The translations under genes and the position numbers were made by a program. From NCBI GenBank assembly GCA_029959085.1, contig JARWIR010000002.1, positions 47,178,233-47,242,232 of the forward strand: a stretch of 64,000 bases of DNA, read 5' to 3'. Numbering within the stretch: position 1 is the stretch's first letter; the number at the start of each line of letters is the position of its first letter. This stretch comes from Nemophila menziesii. Lineage: Eukaryota > Streptophyta > Magnoliopsida > Boraginales > Hydrophyllaceae. The notes under the pieces were generated by a model that saw only the letters and a list, made by a program, of their open reading frames with translations, did no database searches and was not told the origin of the DNA. This document shows, piece by piece, positions 13,094 through 25,611 of the stretch.

Positions 13094-13096
<3 letters not shown>

Positions 13097-14545
13097 CGGA
13101 AAGGTGAAGAGAGTACATGTTTTGTTATATCCTTATGTAGTGTTCTTGCCTTCTTTTCAAGCTCAACCTACAAATAAATCATTAATGACCGAAAACCAAA
13201 ATCCAAATAAAACCATATGCAAACACAGGAAAGTACTCACTACAGTAGGCCTCTTAAAAGTTCCCGCCTTTACTTGATTCTTCAATTCTTCACAATCCTC
13301 CTGCAAAAGGAATCGAAACAATATCAGGAATGAGAAACCCTAAACCTAGTTTAATCTAATGAACCCCTAAAACTATTGAGAAGATATATGTCGATTACTC
13401 TACCTCAGTAAAGTAACCATTTGATAGCATGTTTATGCAGATCTCTTTGGGCATTTCTGAAACTAGAAGGATCATCTTATCATCTTTTTCGCCATCCACA
13501 GCTTTCTTTATGCCTGAGAAATACAAATTCATCGAGATTAATACCGAAATATAAAGTTATCTGCCTTATTACAACGTAAATGTTATACGCAAAGAAAATG
13601 AATTAAAGACAAAGATATTGAACTGACCAGTTACTTGCATAAGCTGAAAGGAGTTTCTCTTCTTTACATCGCATTTCACCCGAACAAAGCTCCCAATCAC
13701 CTTGTCTTCAACTATTTCAGGTTGCTTGAAAAGCTCCATCAATAAGCTCCTTTTCAAGTATATGAGCTTTATGTTTTCTGGAATTATTGCAGCAAACTTG
13801 CTTAGGCGTACACATGGCGCCTTCTCTATCTTAGAAGATTCTTCATCTTTATTTGCGGTTTCTGGATTATTACAAGCTACAACAGAATCTTTCACCTCAG
13901 TTTTCGCATTACTAACATCAACCATGGAATTATTAGCTTCAGTCTTTGGATTATTACTAGCTACCATGAAATCTTTAATCGCACCCATAACTATTTCAGA
14001 CTTAACTAGGTTTTCAGCAAAATGTGGTTCTAAGATGCCCCATATACTACTTTTGTTTACCGTTTTCCTCCTCAAAAGCAACTTTAGACGTCCATCACAT
14101 ATAACCTTTCTTTTCTTATCCGGGTGGACAAGGTTATGTTCTTTTATATAGTCGTTAATGATTCTATTAACCTCCCCTTCAGTCATTTTCTTACTGGTAT
14201 CCTTACCAATATCGTTCAAAAACTCTGTGAGCTCGACCGAAGCCCAGCTAACGAATCGATTTCTATACGAATTTCTCTTCCTCTTGTTAGAAGATGTCTC
14301 CCCCTTAGACACCTTCTGCACATTCTTTTCTACAGAATCATCATTCAATACTTCGTACTCCGATGAATCATCCTTGTATTGTTTCGTATCTTCCGCATCT
14401 GAGTCCGATGGAGCATTCCTAATCTTGTCCAACCTAGTTTTCGCATCTTGTAGAACCTTTAGATCAAGGCCGTTACTATCCTTCATTAAGTCATGGTACT
14501 CCTTGTGGAGACCTTCGTAAGTTTCTACAGTTTTGTAGTTCACGG

Positions 14546-15559
14546 TGTTGGAAAAACTTGAATGTAATAAAGGAGGTTTTTGGACTTTTTTGTTATCCCA
14601 CATCGGTGGGAGAAGTAAGCTATTTGCTTCTTTTATATTGAGTAATATTAACAAAGTCCAAATGGCCAACTACCATGCACATAGCAAAGCAATGGAATAA
14701 CCCACACGCGCGCACCACCACCACCACCCACCCACCCGACCCGGCCCGGCACCGGCACCGGCACCGGCGACGGCGACGGCGTGAGGCGTGGAGCGTGGGT
14801 CGTGGTTCGTGGTTCGTGGGGAGTTTGGGGAGTTTGGGGAGTCAAAAAATGAAAAATGAAATGGATTTTGTACCAGCTCTTATAGTGTGGAGAGTTGACT
14901 ACTCAACTTAAAACGTAGAGACAAAGCTCCACAAATCTCGCACACGTTAAGATGAAAGAATATCCCAGCTGTTACTTGGTCAAGTCAAACACGTGGGTCA
15001 ACTAAGCTGTTACAGAAAATCAAATCAAATCAAACGTGGGGGTTACAAGACTCAAAAACGTCAACCCAATTAAGCCAATTTCGGGAGGAAATCTTGGGCT
15101 TTAATGAGGACGTTTCTGAAGGCTTGGTTCCTCCTATCCACTCCCCTATATAAAGAACACTCTCTACACTTAACAGTCTACGAAAATAACACTAAAGAAA
15201 AACACTCTGCCTCACCACCCTCTCTATATTTTCCGTTGGAATTCTCTGTTAGAGATACCGGTCACGCCGGAATATCTTTTAACAACGGTGACGCTTTGCT
15301 TTTCTTTTCCGTGTAAGTGCTTTGTTATTTCCGTTTCCGTGTAACTGTTAAACTCGATTTTTGTAATCGTTTTTCCGTGTAATTGTTAACTCGATTTTTG
15401 TAATCGTTTTTTTTCTGTGTAATTGTTATTCGGTTGTTGTAATCGCATTTCGATTTATTGTAATAGTTAGTCTATTTCAAAACCGTTTTTCTTTTTCATT
15501 TGTTTTTGTTTTACGGAAACCATTTTTCTCTTGTAAAACTGGTGGTTATTAATATAACA
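14546..15559 (+). repeat. Copia 5' LTR
   Basis: 1014 bp, TGTTGG...ATAACA. It holds a TATA box at 15147-15155 and a CG-rich CCACC/CCGGC segment (14700-14780) that produces spurious frames. It has three copies of a TTTGGGGAG unit against two in the 3' LTR. Confidence 0.97.
15147..15155 (+). promoter_or_regulatory. TATA box in Copia 5' LTR
   Basis: TATATAAAG preceded by a C-rich tract. Transcription would start about 30 bases on, near 15180, defining the U3/R boundary. The 3' LTR has the same box at 20809-20817. Confidence 0.75.
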
Positions 15560-15603
15560 ATTTAAAAGATATTCCTTTTCTTTTCCACCGGTTATTTAAG
15601 AAA

Positions 15604-18600
15604 ATGGCTCTTCCTGTTTCGGCTGTTGGTTCTTCTTTGAACACTAAGCCTCTTCTCGACGCGAACAAGTTAGAGCCCCTTAATGGTTCTAACTATAAGC
15701 GTTGGGCGCAAAAAATAATGATATGCCTTGAACAGTATGAACTTGACTTTGCTATAGTCGAGGCTCCTCCACTTTTGGAGATTGGAGCTCATACTGAACA
15801 AGAGCTAGCTAGGCATGCTGCCCTTGAATCTAGGTTCAAAAGAGCTAACACCATGGCTCGGGGCTGGATGCTGAACAATGTTACTAATCCCATCTTTGAC
15901 CTCCTTGCCAAAGAGAAATCGGCAAAGGTCATATGGGAAACTCTCGAGAAGAAATATGGGGCTGATGATTCGGGTAAGAAAAAGTATGTGACTGGGAATT
16001 GGTATAACTTTAGACTTACGGATCAGAAACCTATGACTGAACAACTTCACGTGTACGAGAACCTATGCGCGGAAGTTATCGCCGAAGGCATGAAGATGTG
16101 TGAAATTCTTCAAGCCAACATTTTGCTTGAGAAATTTCCCCCATCTTGGAGTGAATACCGCAACCACCTCAAGCACAAAAAGAAAGAAATGACCCTCCAA
16201 GAGCTCATCAGCCACATCCAAGTCGAAGAAGCGAATCGATTAAAGGATAAGTCAATCTCTTTCCCTTCTCATTCCTCCAAAGCTAATCTAGTCGAAGGTT
16301 CTGGCCAAGGTAACAAAGACAGGTTCAAAGGGAAGGGAAAGCAACAAGGGTCCAACAAATCTAAGTCTGGGGGAAACAAGAATCGCGGCAACTCCAACAA
16401 ACAAGGTGGAGGATTCAAGATCTCTGGTAAGATTCAAAAAACTAAAGGGGCCTGTTATTGTTGTGGCAAAGAAGGGCACAAAGCCTTTGAATATCCCCAG
16501 AGAGCTGGCCAGGGTCCCAAAGCTGCCGTGAATCTGACTGAGACCGAAGAAATCATTGCTGCGGTAATGGTTGAGGTAAACTTGGTAGAAAATAAGAGCG
16601 AGTGGATCCTTGACACTGGAGCTTCTCGTCATTTCTGCGCAAACAAATCCTTGTTCAAGAAATTCGAAAAGGCAACTGATGGTGAGTGTGTGTACTTGGG
16701 TGATTCTTCCACCGCTACTGTTCTTGGTAAGGGTCAAGTTCCCCTCAAACTCACATCTGGTAAGACTCTTGAACTGAATGATGTTCTCTTCGTTCCCTCT
16801 CTCCGTAGGAACTTAGTTTCCGGGGCTCTCCTTAATAAAGTTAGTCTCAAACTTGTTTTCGAGGGGGGTAAAGTCATTATCACCAAAAATGACGAATTCG
16901 TGGGGAAAGGGTACCTTAATAATGGTTTGTTTGTTTTAAACACTGTAACCCTTAATGAGAATGCAACTAATTCCGCTTATATTGTTGAGTCCGTTCAAAC
17001 GTGGCACGGTAGACTAGGCCATTTAAATGTTGCGTCTATTAAAAGGCTTAAAAATCTTGGACTAATACCCGTTAACAACGTGGATGACTTTGAAAAATGT
17101 CAAATATGTGTAGAGTCCAAACTTGCGAAAAAACCTTTTAAACCCGTTACCACGAGACAAACTAAACTACTTGAATTAGTTCATTCGGACTTAGCTGATT
17201 TTAAAAACTCCGCTAGTAGAGGTGGAAAACTTTATTACATAACCTTTGTAGATGACTACTCTAGGTTTACTAAAGTGTATCTTCTTAAAACTAAAGATGA
17301 GGCGGAAAATGCGTTTTTAAAATATAAAGCTGAAGTTGAAAACCAACTAGATTGTAAAATCAAACGACTTAGGTCCGATAGAGGAGGCGAATATAGTTCT
17401 AATTCCCTTAAAGAGTTTTGTGAAACAAATGGGATTATCCACGAACTTAGTGCCCCTTATACACCCCAACAAAACGGCATAGCAGAAAGAAAGAATAGGT
17501 CCCTTAAAGAGACTATGAATGCCATGTTAATTAGTTCAGGTTTACCAAACAACATGTGGGGGGAAGCTGTCCTGCCAGCCTGTTATGTACTTAATAGGGT
17601 ACCGCATAAATCCCTAGATAAGACCCCGTATGAAATGTGGAAGGGTTTTCCACCAAACCTGAAATTTTTAAAAGTGTGGGGGTGCCTAGCCAAAGTCAAA
17701 CTACCTGATTTTAAAACTGTCACCGTTGGTCCCAAAACAGTTGACTCAATTTTCATAGGGTATGCTCAGAATAGTGCGGCCTATAGATTCTTGTCATTAG
17801 AAGATAACTCTATTTGTGAATCTAGAGACGCTGAGTTTTTTGAACATGTTTTTCCTTTGAAAGATTTAAATACTGTCAATGCTTCTTTACCTGTTGATAA
17901 CTTATCTACTAATGATTTTGTACCTCTTTGTGATGTTTTTCCTAACCCCTCCACTTCCACGGAGCCTAGTAATATTCCCGAGGAAGAACCTAGGAGAAGT
18001 AAGAGGCGCAGGATTGAGTCTAGCTTCGGCCCTGACTTTATAACAGCCTTTATCACAGAAGGTTCTCACATTGATCTATTAGACGAACAGGTAGTCAATT
18101 GCTTCCTCATGGAGGATGACCCAAAAACTTATGATGATGCGTTAAAATCTATAGATGCTAGTTTTTGGAAAGAGGCTATTAATAGTGAACTTGAGTCAAT
18201 TAAAAGTAACCATACATGGGAATTAACCGACTTACCTAGGGGTAGCAAAGCGATTAGTAGCAAATGGATTTTTAAGAAAAAATTGAGACCCGATGGCTCA
18301 ATAGAAAAATTCAAAGCCAGACTTGTTATTAAGGGCTTCACCCAAAAGAAAGGTCAAGATTACTTTGACACCTATTCCCCAGTGACCAAAATTGCCACGA
18401 TAAGAACCCTTATTGCCTTAGCCGTCATTCACGAACTTGTAATACATCAAATGGATGTCAAAACCGCGTTCTTGAACGGAGATCTATATGAAGAGATCTA
18501 CATGGCTCAACCTGAAGGGTGTGTGGTCCCTGGTCAAGGGGACAAAGTGTGTAAGTTGAAAAAATCCTTGTATGGTTTGAAACAGGCACCGAAAAAATGG

Positions 18601-19686
18601 TATGAAAAACTAGATAGTACTCTCATTTCATATGGGTTTATTGCTAACACTTCTGATTCATGTGTTTACTCCAAGGTAACAAATTCAGAGTGTGTTATCA
18701 TCTGCCTTTATGTAGATGACATGCTCATCTTTGGTACTACTATTCATATTATAAATGAGACTAAACGTTTCTTGTCTTCCAGATTCGACATGAAAGATAT
18801 GGGAGAAGCTGATGTGATACTTGGGGTAAAGATCATTAGAAGCAGTAATGGTATTACCCTGAATCAGTCTCATTACGTAGAAAGGATGCTGAAGAAGTTC
18901 AATTCCTTTGATGTAACGCCTGTAAACACTCCTTATGATTCTAGCATTAACTTATCTAAACATGTTGGGGATGCTGTATCCCAAAATGAATATGCTAAAA
19001 TCATAGGAAGTGTAATGTTCTTAATGAACTATACTCGACCCGATATTGCCTATACCGTAAGCAGACTTAGTCGCTATACTCATAACCCAAGTAGTGACCA
19101 CTGGGTTGCACTTCGCCGTCTATTGAAATACTTGAGGGGTACCATCGATCTAGGCTTGCACTATAACAAATTCCCTGCAGTCCTTGAGGGTTTTTGTGAT
19201 GCAAACTGGATCTCTGACAATGACGAAGTAAACTCCACCAGTGGTTATGTGTTCTCCTTAGGGGGAGGTGCTATATCGTGGAAGTCTTCCAAACAGACTT
19301 GTATATCACGCTCCACCATGGAGTCTGAGTTCATAGCACTAGAGTTAGCTGGGCAAGAAGCTGAGTGGTTGAGAAGTCTCTTATCGGATGTGCCACTTTG
19401 GGAAGGAAGTGCCACACCTGTATGTATCCACTGTGATTCGCAAGCAGCCATTGGAGTCGCTCATAATAGCGCCTATAATGGGAAGAAGAGACATATTCGC
19501 ATCAGACATGGGTCAGTAAGACAATTACTGAAGAATGGTGTGATAGCCTTGGAATTTGTACGATCAGAGGAGAATCTAGCTGATCCGTTCACCAAAGGCT
19601 TGACCAGGAGACTAGTCCTGGAGACGTCGAGGGGGATGGGTCTAAAACCCATTAAGTGGGAACATGTGACTAATGAGTCAATGTAA
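15604..19686 (+). CDS. Copia gag-pol polyprotein
   Basis: This 1360-residue frame is of full Copia length with all domains in Copia order. Gag (UBN2 type) spans about 20-230, with the zinc knuckle at 284-297. Protease active site is D337-T338-G339. Integrase zinc site is H468, H473, C499, C502, and its catalytic D529, D592, E628 have the DX35E spacing. Reverse transcriptase runs about 875-1120 with YVDD at 1036-1039, and RNase H has D1199 and E1242. ATG 15604 lies only 44 bases after the LTR. The frame has no stop, fitting a young insertion. One oddity: the CCHC knuckle reads C284, C287, H292, Y297, with Tyr in place of the last Cys. Mobility is thus uncertain although the catalytic residues are present. 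Confidence 0.97.
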   Translation: MALPVSAVGSSLNTKPLLDANKLEPLNGSNYKRWAQKIMICLEQYELDFAIVEAPPLLEIGAHTEQELARHAALESRFKRANTMARGWMLNNVTNPIFDLLAKEKSAKVIWETLEKKYGADDSGKKKYVTGNWYNFRLTDQKPMTEQLHVYENLCAEVIAEGMKMCEILQANILLEKFPPSWSEYRNHLKHKKKEMTLQELISHIQVEEANRLKDKSISFPSHSSKANLVEGSGQGNKDRFKGKGKQQGSNKSKSGGNKNRGNSNKQGGGFKISGKIQKTKGACYCCGKEGHKAFEYPQRAGQGPKAAVNLTETEEIIAAVMVEVNLVENKSEWILDTGASRHFCANKSLFKKFEKATDGECVYLGDSSTATVLGKGQVPLKLTSGKTLELNDVLFVPSLRRNLVSGALLNKVSLKLVFEGGKVIITKNDEFVGKGYLNNGLFVLNTVTLNENATNSAYIVESVQTWHGRLGHLNVASIKRLKNLGLIPVNNVDDFEKCQICVESKLAKKPFKPVTTRQTKLLELVHSDLADFKNSASRGGKLYYITFVDDYSRFTKVYLLKTKDEAENAFLKYKAEVENQLDCKIKRLRSDRGGEYSSNSLKEFCETNGIIHELSAPYTPQQNGIAERKNRSLKETMNAMLISSGLPNNMWGEAVLPACYVLNRVPHKSLDKTPYEMWKGFPPNLKFLKVWGCLAKVKLPDFKTVTVGPKTVDSIFIGYAQNSAAYRFLSLEDNSICESRDAEFFEHVFPLKDLNTVNASLPVDNLSTNDFVPLCDVFPNPSTSTEPSNIPEEEPRRSKRRRIESSFGPDFITAFITEGSHIDLLDEQVVNCFLMEDDPKTYDDALKSIDASFWKEAINSELESIKSNHTWELTDLPRGSKAISSKWIFKKKLRPDGSIEKFKARLVIKGFTQKKGQDYFDTYSPVTKIATIRTLIALAVIHELVIHQMDVKTAFLNGDLYEEIYMAQPEGCVVPGQGDKVCKLKKSLYGLKQAPKKWYEKLDSTLISYGFIANTSDSCVYSKVTNSECVIICLYVDDMLIFGTTIHIINETKRFLSSRFDMKDMGEADVILGVKIIRSSNGITLNQSHYVERMLKKFNSFDVTPVNTPYDSSINLSKHVGDAVSQNEYAKIIGSVMFLMNYTRPDIAYTVSRLSRYTHNPSSDHWVALRRLLKYLRGTIDLGLHYNKFPAVLEGFCDANWISDNDEVNSTSGYVFSLGGGAISWKSSKQTCISRSTMESEFIALELAGQEAEWLRSLLSDVPLWEGSATPVCIHCDSQAAIGVAHNSAYNGKKRHIRIRHGSVRQLLKNGVIALEFVRSEENLADPFTKGLTRRLVLETSRGMGLKPIKWEHVTNESM

Positions 19687-19722
19687 TTTCCCCATCCCTA
19701 AGGCTCAAAACCAAATCGTCTA

Positions 19723-19975
19723 GTTCATAGCCACTTGTGGTGGTCCTTTTGAGAAGGACTTGATGAAAAAGGCGTATCGAGTGTTGAAACTCACATTTGA
19801 ATTCATAGCCTTTATGGTGGTCCTTTGAGAAGGACTTGATGAATTCAAGGGTAACTTTGAAACCCAAATATTCATGGTAAAGTGTTAAGGAGACGTCCTT
19901 ACACCACTCTCAAATGAATAAATCCACCAAGTTCATAGCCCTTAAAGGGTGGTCCTTAGAGAAGGACTTGATGAA
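19723..19975 (+). repeat. Three imperfect repeats in Copia 3' UTR
   Basis: Copies at 19723-19767, 19801-19843 and 19931-19975 share TTCATAGCC, GGTGGTCCTT and GAGAAGGACTTGATGAA, each about 44 bases. They lie between the gag-pol stop and the polypurine tract. Role unknown. Confidence 0.85.
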
Positions 19976-20201
19976 CCAAAGGTAATGTTAGAGGGAACCA
20001 TAACCTTGAATCGGGTAGAGTATGTGCTGTGAGGGTCTCGATCGATAACCGTTAAAGTTCAAGAGTAAGTTCACTTAAACGGAATTCGGTGGTTGCCTCA
20101 CTTCACTACGTGTCAATTCAAATCACAAGATATTGACGCTTAAGTACAATTCACCCATTCTTCTTTCTGGAACCTTTTCTCCAAACCTTTTGCTAACATT
20201 C

Positions 20202-20216
20202 AAGTGTGTGGGGGAT
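20202..20216 (+). other. Copia polypurine tract
   Basis: AAGTGTGTGGGGGAT lies directly before the 3' LTR at 20217, where plus-strand DNA synthesis would start. Confidence 0.75.
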
Positions 20217-21221
20217 TGTTGGAAAAACTTGAATGTAATAAAGGAGGTTTTTGGACTTTTTTGTTATCCCACATCGGTGGGAGAAGTAAGCTATTTGCTT
20301 CTTTTATATTGAGTAATATTAACAAAGTCCAAATGGCCAACTACCATGCACATAGCAAAGCAATGGAATAACCCACACGCGCGCACCACCACCACCACCC
20401 ACCCACCCGACCCGGCCCGGCACCGGCACCGGCACCGGCGACGGCGACGGCGTGAGGCGTGGAGCGTGGGTCGTGGTTCGTGGTTCGTGGGGAGTTTGGG
20501 GAGTCAAAAAATGAAAAATTAAATGGATTTTGTACCAGCTCTTATAGTGTGGAGAGTTGACTACTCAACTTAAAACGTAGAGACAAAGCTCCACAAATCT
20601 CGCACACGTTAAGATGAAAGAATATCCCAGCTGTTACTTGGTCAAGTCAAACACGTGGGTCAACTAAGCTGTTACAGAAAATCAAATCAAATCAAACGTG
20701 GGGGTTACAAGACTCAAAAACGTCAACCCAATTAAGCCAATTTCGGGAGGAAATCTTGGGCTTTAATGAGGACGTTTCTGAAGGCTTGGTTCCTCCTATC
20801 CACTCCCCTATATAAAGAACACTCTCTACACTTAACAGTCTACGAAAATAACACTAAAGAAAAACACTCTGCCTCACCACCCTCTCTATATTTTCCGTTG
20901 GAATTCTCTGTTAGAGATACCGGTCACGCCGGAATATCTTTTAACAACGGTGACGCTTTGCTTTTCTTTTCCGTGTAAGTGCTTTGTTATTTCCGTTTCC
21001 GTGTAACTGTTAAACTCGATTTTTGTAATCGTTTTTCCGTGTAATTGTTAACTCGATTTTTGTAATCGTTTTTTTTCCGTGTAATTGTTATTCGGTTGTT
21101 GTAATCGCATTTCGATTTATTGTAATAGTTAGTCTATTTCAAAACCGTTTTTCTTTTTCATTTGTTTTTGTTTTACGGAAACCATTTTTCTCTTGTAAAA
21201 CTGGTGGTTATTAATATAACA
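20217..21221 (+). repeat. Copia 3' LTR
   Basis: 1005 bp. It matches the 5' LTR except for one missing 9-bp unit and two single-base differences that I found (near 20518 and 21078). It is followed by the CACGG target duplication. Confidence 0.97.
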
Positions 21222-23306
21222 CACGGTCTCCTGAAAAGCAAAAGGCACAAGGAAGACAAATAAGGCAAAGCTACTAAATATGAAGCAGTAAAAGAGCAGT
21301 AATTGCAACTATACCCCATTAGAGTCGACCTCCTTGTTTTGTTCGATAATCAGTGCTAGCTCTAAGCACTGATCGCAAAGTCCATACTCTCCTCTAACAT
21401 GGACAAACTTTGCAGCATGGCTGCATTTATCACAGACGGCTTTAGGGCAAGTATAGCAACGAAACTTTGACGCTTTCTTGCAAAAATCACATGAATGCCA
21501 ATCTGAAACAAAAATTGTTACACCTTCGTATCAGTATATATATATATATATAGGTAATATAACTTTAACTAGTATTATCTTATGCAGAGGAACAAATATT
21601 GAAGAGTGTGAGCTTACCACATATCCACAGGCTTTCGCTTGTTAGGAAAGACTCATCTTTACCCACACAATCACAATGATAGGCTTTCGGACAATTCCTG
21701 AATACATATACAACATATTAATTCAACATTTCCGATACAATTATATATCCATAGTTCTACTGTAAATGAAGTTTTAATGTTCCAAACTTTAGATAGTTCC
21801 GGCTAAAGTAAAGTGAGATATAATAGTTATACATGTCATATAAAGTAAGTGCAGTAAATAATCATTTAAACATATTTGATAGATCACGTTTGTGTCCTTT
21901 AGTAATGCTTGCAAATTTGAGAAAAAATATACTTAATCAACCATTACATGAGGTTAAACAAATAAAGAAAAAAGGAAGTTGTATCAAGCTGTAATAGTGT
22001 CCTTTATATGGAAATTATAACATAAGATGGACATATTGAAAATATGGTATATTATAAGGTGGTGCACAGGGAAGTATACATTCGAACAAAAAAAAAAGGA
22101 AAGTACACAAAAAGTATACCAGAGGATTCTCCATATCGTTTATAGGAGAGTACATAATAGAGATATGGTTGATTAAACAGCACCTAGGATTATATTTTAC
22201 ACATATACAAAAGTTTAATAAAAAAAAAAAACCTTACTGGTTTTTAGATGTATAACAAAAAGAATAGGTCCTTCTTGCAATACATGAAAAAGAAATTGGG
22301 TTGAACACAGCAAAGCTTTATAATTGACTAGACGTTGATTTTGACTAATTAGTTGTTATATAATATATTATATGTACTACTATGATGGGATTTACCAAAT
22401 AACAAAATATATACACTAATTTTTATTTTTTTTTGTTTCTCATATATCTTCATTTATTAAATTGTCAATGGGCCTAAATTTGATTACAATCTCGACTTGG
22501 CTTAATCCAAAATGCGGAACCAACCAGTTAAGACCAGGCCGATCTGGATCACCAGTCCAAAGAATATCTGTCATATATCACAGTTGACTATGGTGTTTGT
22601 AAGAAAAAACTACTTTTTCCAATAGAACGTAAAAAAAATTAATAAATAATTACTGGAATAGTAATTTGCTCCCAAACACATGGGACCTGTGATCTAGGAC
22701 CACCAAATATTTTTTTTCCATCTGAAAAAAATATATTTTATGAATTTTTCCTTCAAATTTTTATTTTATATTTAAGTAAAAATTAGTAATCTGTGACGGT
22801 CCGGAACCAATTTGACTCAATCCAATCCAGTCCATCTAAAAATTTGTTTCGTGGCCAAGTACATCCCTGGTTCCCTTCTCCCATTAATAAAGTAGAACTT
22901 TTACCCAAAAGTCTCCTAGAAAGAAAATTTAATACAAGGACCTAAGTTTAATTTTACATTACATAAGAATATAAGTGTAATTTTATATCTTACATGGATC
23001 TAGCAACATAAAATTCTACCCCCTATATGTAACAGACTTCTTTCTTTATTCGTTTTAATTATTATTCAATTACAATAACATAGACATATAGTTCAATTTT
23101 TTGCATCTGATAGAGACCTATACAACAATTAGCTCAATCTATCTTTTTTCCTAACCCCATATCAACATTTGTGGCTTCGTCCGTATATTATTATAGTACA
23201 AAAAGATAAAAATAAGAAAAACTTACTTAAAATCGCATATTATAAGCGATCCACCATCTTTGCAGTCGAAGCACCAGTCTTCTGATCTCTTTTCTTGCTT
23301 CTTCAT
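21222..23306 (-). pseudogene. PHD-SWIB-Plus3 protein gene, 5' part (exons 1-4 start)
   Basis: This is the 5' part of the gene whose 3' part is at 12635-14545. Exon 1 is 23306-23227 (start MKKQEKRSEDWC), exon 2 21697-21618, exon 3 21502-21315, and exon 4 begins at 21230 and is cut after a few bases by the Copia. Exons 1-3 encode an extended PHD-like zinc finger: WCFDCKDGG, CDFK, then C-P-K-A-Y-H-C, WIC, and CDFCKKASKFRCYTC. The ATG context (GTGAAGATGAAGAAG) matches that of the paralogue at 34503. Without the Copia the nine exons stay in phase over 577 codons including the stop. PHD fingers of this family read histone tails; here any product would be cut short after about 117 residues. Confidence 0.82.
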
Positions 23307-24239
23307 CTTCACAGCAGTTTCTTTAACCCCTAAGATTCTCAGTTTTTGTGAAAACCACTTAAAATATATCTCTCTTTTTTTCGTTCGGTTCTTGGGAATG
23401 AACAATGAATGAGGAAAAGAAGCAAGTTTTGCTTCTTTTGTATGTAGTAACGCAATATATTCAACACAAGTGACGCAACATAAAGAGATATGAGAGAGGT
23501 ATATTTGCTTGTGTGAACAAAATAGCTAACAATCGTAATGCATGGTTTAAGACAGGTGTATTGCATTGAGGCATTGAGAGTTTACATTTTTTTTTTTTTT
23601 GAGAGACCTCTTTTTTTTCAGTTAGTCGTTGAAAAGACATAGCCCAGGAGTTACATTGATGGGAGAACTTTTAAAATTAGATATTCTGGCCCAAGTATAT
23701 TTGTGGGGCTGGGTTAAAATACTAGTAGATGTTATTTTTTAGTCGATAGTACAGTAGATGTAGCTCGATTAAAATCTTACGTTTTTTTTTATTACGTGTT
23801 TTCTAGTTTAATTATTTTATATATATTATAAATAATTTAGATTTAATTTTAGTGCGATTGATTCAAAAGTTTACAATCAATAATAGTTTTAATTACATCG
23901 GTTCAATCAATTTTTACGTCAAAATATGACTAATTTATCTCTTCTTTACAATTCATTATTGTCTACATCATAAAAAAATTCATCCTATAAATAATTCAAT
24001 CTAATAGAATGTAACAAATCCAACCCATAGTGTTCAAATATTGAATTTATGGCATTTGTAGCAACATGGGAGTCTGATCAGTCCTATTCAACCACGCCTA
24101 ACTGGTAGCAAGTCAGCTGCCACTGCAGACCGTCTGGGACAACCAAAGGGTTAGTATTAACTACGAACAAGGAGTCGGAAATGGAAATGGCATATGGCAA
24201 CAGTTCGTGGCAATAGGAAATACTTTTCTGCCCTGTTTG
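23307..24239. other. 5' flank of the PHD gene and spacer
   Basis: The first 150 bases presumably hold the leader and promoter. A short inverted repeat (GAAGCAAGTTTTGCTTC) lies at about 23420. The rest is AT-rich with no domain. Confidence 0.35.
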
Positions 24240-24860
24240 GCCATTAATCCTCATGAGTGGGTAGGTAGTTATTTGCGGGTATTCCTTGGAGTATGTTCTT
24301 TGGAGCTTTTATTGAAGAGTTCTGGAAGGTGAGAAACGACTTGTTTTTTAATAGTTTTTGTGGTTATGTGATGATTAAAAAAGCCAAATATAAAGCAAGT
24401 GATTGACAAGGGTGTGTGATAACTCTCTAGGTAGTGTTACATGTGGTAAGGAATATCTTGAATTTATGGGTGGTGTAAACATAAGGGTGGGTACAAACTT
24501 AATATAGATGGAATTTTTAGTGTATGGAAGAAGTCAGAAGGAGATGGTGGAGTGATTAGATATATCGATAGAAATTGGTTACATGGTTTTTTATTAAGTG
24601 TAACTCCAACTCAGTGATAGTTGAATTAATTTCGTTTTATGAGGGTATGAACTTGCAGATGAGATTGACATTAAAGAATTACGGATAGAGGTGACTCTTA
24701 GGAAGCTATATATGCATTAGCTCAAGCTTTAGCACATAGACGAGTTACTAGCTTGAAAAAACTCTTCTCTATAGTACAAAGTAGTAGTTCACTAGACAAC
24801 CGCCTTAAGGAATATATTTTCCAGATTTGTAAAGAAAAAAATATTTAGTTATACAAAATA
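24240..24860 (+). mobile_element. LINE remnant, RNase H-like end
   Basis: Broken frames read WKVRNDLFFNSFCGY, then KLNIDGIF, then EGDGGVIRYIDRNWLHGF. This is the order of the C-terminal linker and RNase H domain of plant LINE-type reverse transcriptase proteins (D of the DG motif, GGVIRD, G-N-W). Many frameshifts and stops mark it as old. Confidence 0.55.
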
Positions 24861-25611
24861 CTACTCCAATACACAAATTCAGATGAACATCTTTTTAAAC
24901 ACTTTTTACATCACAACATTTTATTATAAAAATAGAACATTTGTCTCACAATCGAATATGACAGAACCCGAGGATTAATAAAGAAAATTAACTTGGTATT
25001 AAGAATACAATTATATACTGATATACAACTCAATTTTGTACTGTAAATTAACAAAGAATAGGAGAAATCTCTTTTAAATCGATGAGTAAGAACCAATTAA
25101 AATTGGAAAAAATTTGGATTTCATTTGGATTGAGTGAGTATCTAGCAAAAGAATGTGTTTCATCCTACAATCGAATGACATGAATCGAAGTTGCAAAAGG
25201 ATTCACGCTCGTAAAACAAGATCGGGCGCATAGATGCCATAGATTGGTCGGAGATGGAAACAAATGACGTGCAGAGACCCGGAAATCTTATGGAATTTTT
25301 TGCAGTAGGGAGATGATGGTCGCGGTATTTTTTTGGTTGGAAATCCACGTGATCGTAGAGAGAGGCGGTGACGGTGGAGATGATGGTGGTCGTGGCGGTG
25401 AAAAAGAAAAGATCGATGTATAAAGAGTACATTTTTTATTAAGATATAAAGAGTGAAGATTGATATACAGAGAAAGAGGAGATTGGTTGTAGGGTATTTT
25501 AGTCTTTTATCATGATTTATCATTATTTGGGCATTAATTTTGTAGTTGTAGGTATCTGAGAATGATTTCACTCTCCTTATCCTTGTTATTAATTGGTCAT
25601 TGTTCTATAGT
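24861..25611. other. Gene-free spacer
   Basis: AT-rich. Overlapping minus-strand frames of 90 and 122 codons at 25160-25571 include an H-rich run (HRHDHHHLHRHR). I see no domain and do not call a gene. Confidence 0.3.

Larger units (their letters stand above)
12635..14545 (-). pseudogene. PHD-SWIB-Plus3 protein gene, 3' part (exons 4-9)
   Basis: This is the 3' part of a chromatin-type gene of the plant PHD/SWIB/Plus3(/GYF) family (NERD and At5g08430 relatives), presumably nuclear. Exons by canonical splice sites: exon 4 14545-13628, then 13513-13404, 13300-13241, 13167-13117, 12974-12904 and 12803-12635. Exon 4 encodes the SWIB/MDM2 domain (FVSWASVELTEFL to EPHFAE) and the Plus3 domain (IKLIYLKRSLL to LMQVTG). 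Later exons encode the coiled-coil-like tail (EKKARTLHKDITKH, EQDRLL). All exon phases agree. It ends at TAG 12635-12637, without the GYF exon of the paralogue at 31070. The frame continues into the Copia LTR at 14546, which separates it from exons 1-3. Confidence 0.85.
14546..21221 (+). mobile_element. Complete Copia LTR retrotransposon
   Basis: The 6676-bp element has LTRs at 14546-15559 and 20217-21221, both TGTTGG...TAACA, and a 5-bp target duplication CACGG at 14541-14545 and 21222-21226. A single gag-pol frame runs 15604-19686, followed by a 3' non-coding region with three imperfect repeats and a polypurine tract (20202-20216). By eye the LTRs differ by two substitutions and one 9-bp unit, so insertion is very recent. 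It sits antisense in exon 4 of the PHD-SWIB-Plus3 gene. It lacks the usual tRNA-iMet primer site next to the 5' LTR, and the Gag zinc knuckle has lost its last Cys. Confidence 0.97.

Noticed and set aside
13702..14520. Plus-strand frames of 80-149 codons opposite the SWIB/Plus3 exon
   Set aside because: Shadows of the real minus-strand exon 4.
14648..14911. Frames in the Copia LTR (and again at 20319-20507)
   Set aside because: GC-rich LTR sequence, identical in both LTRs, no domain.
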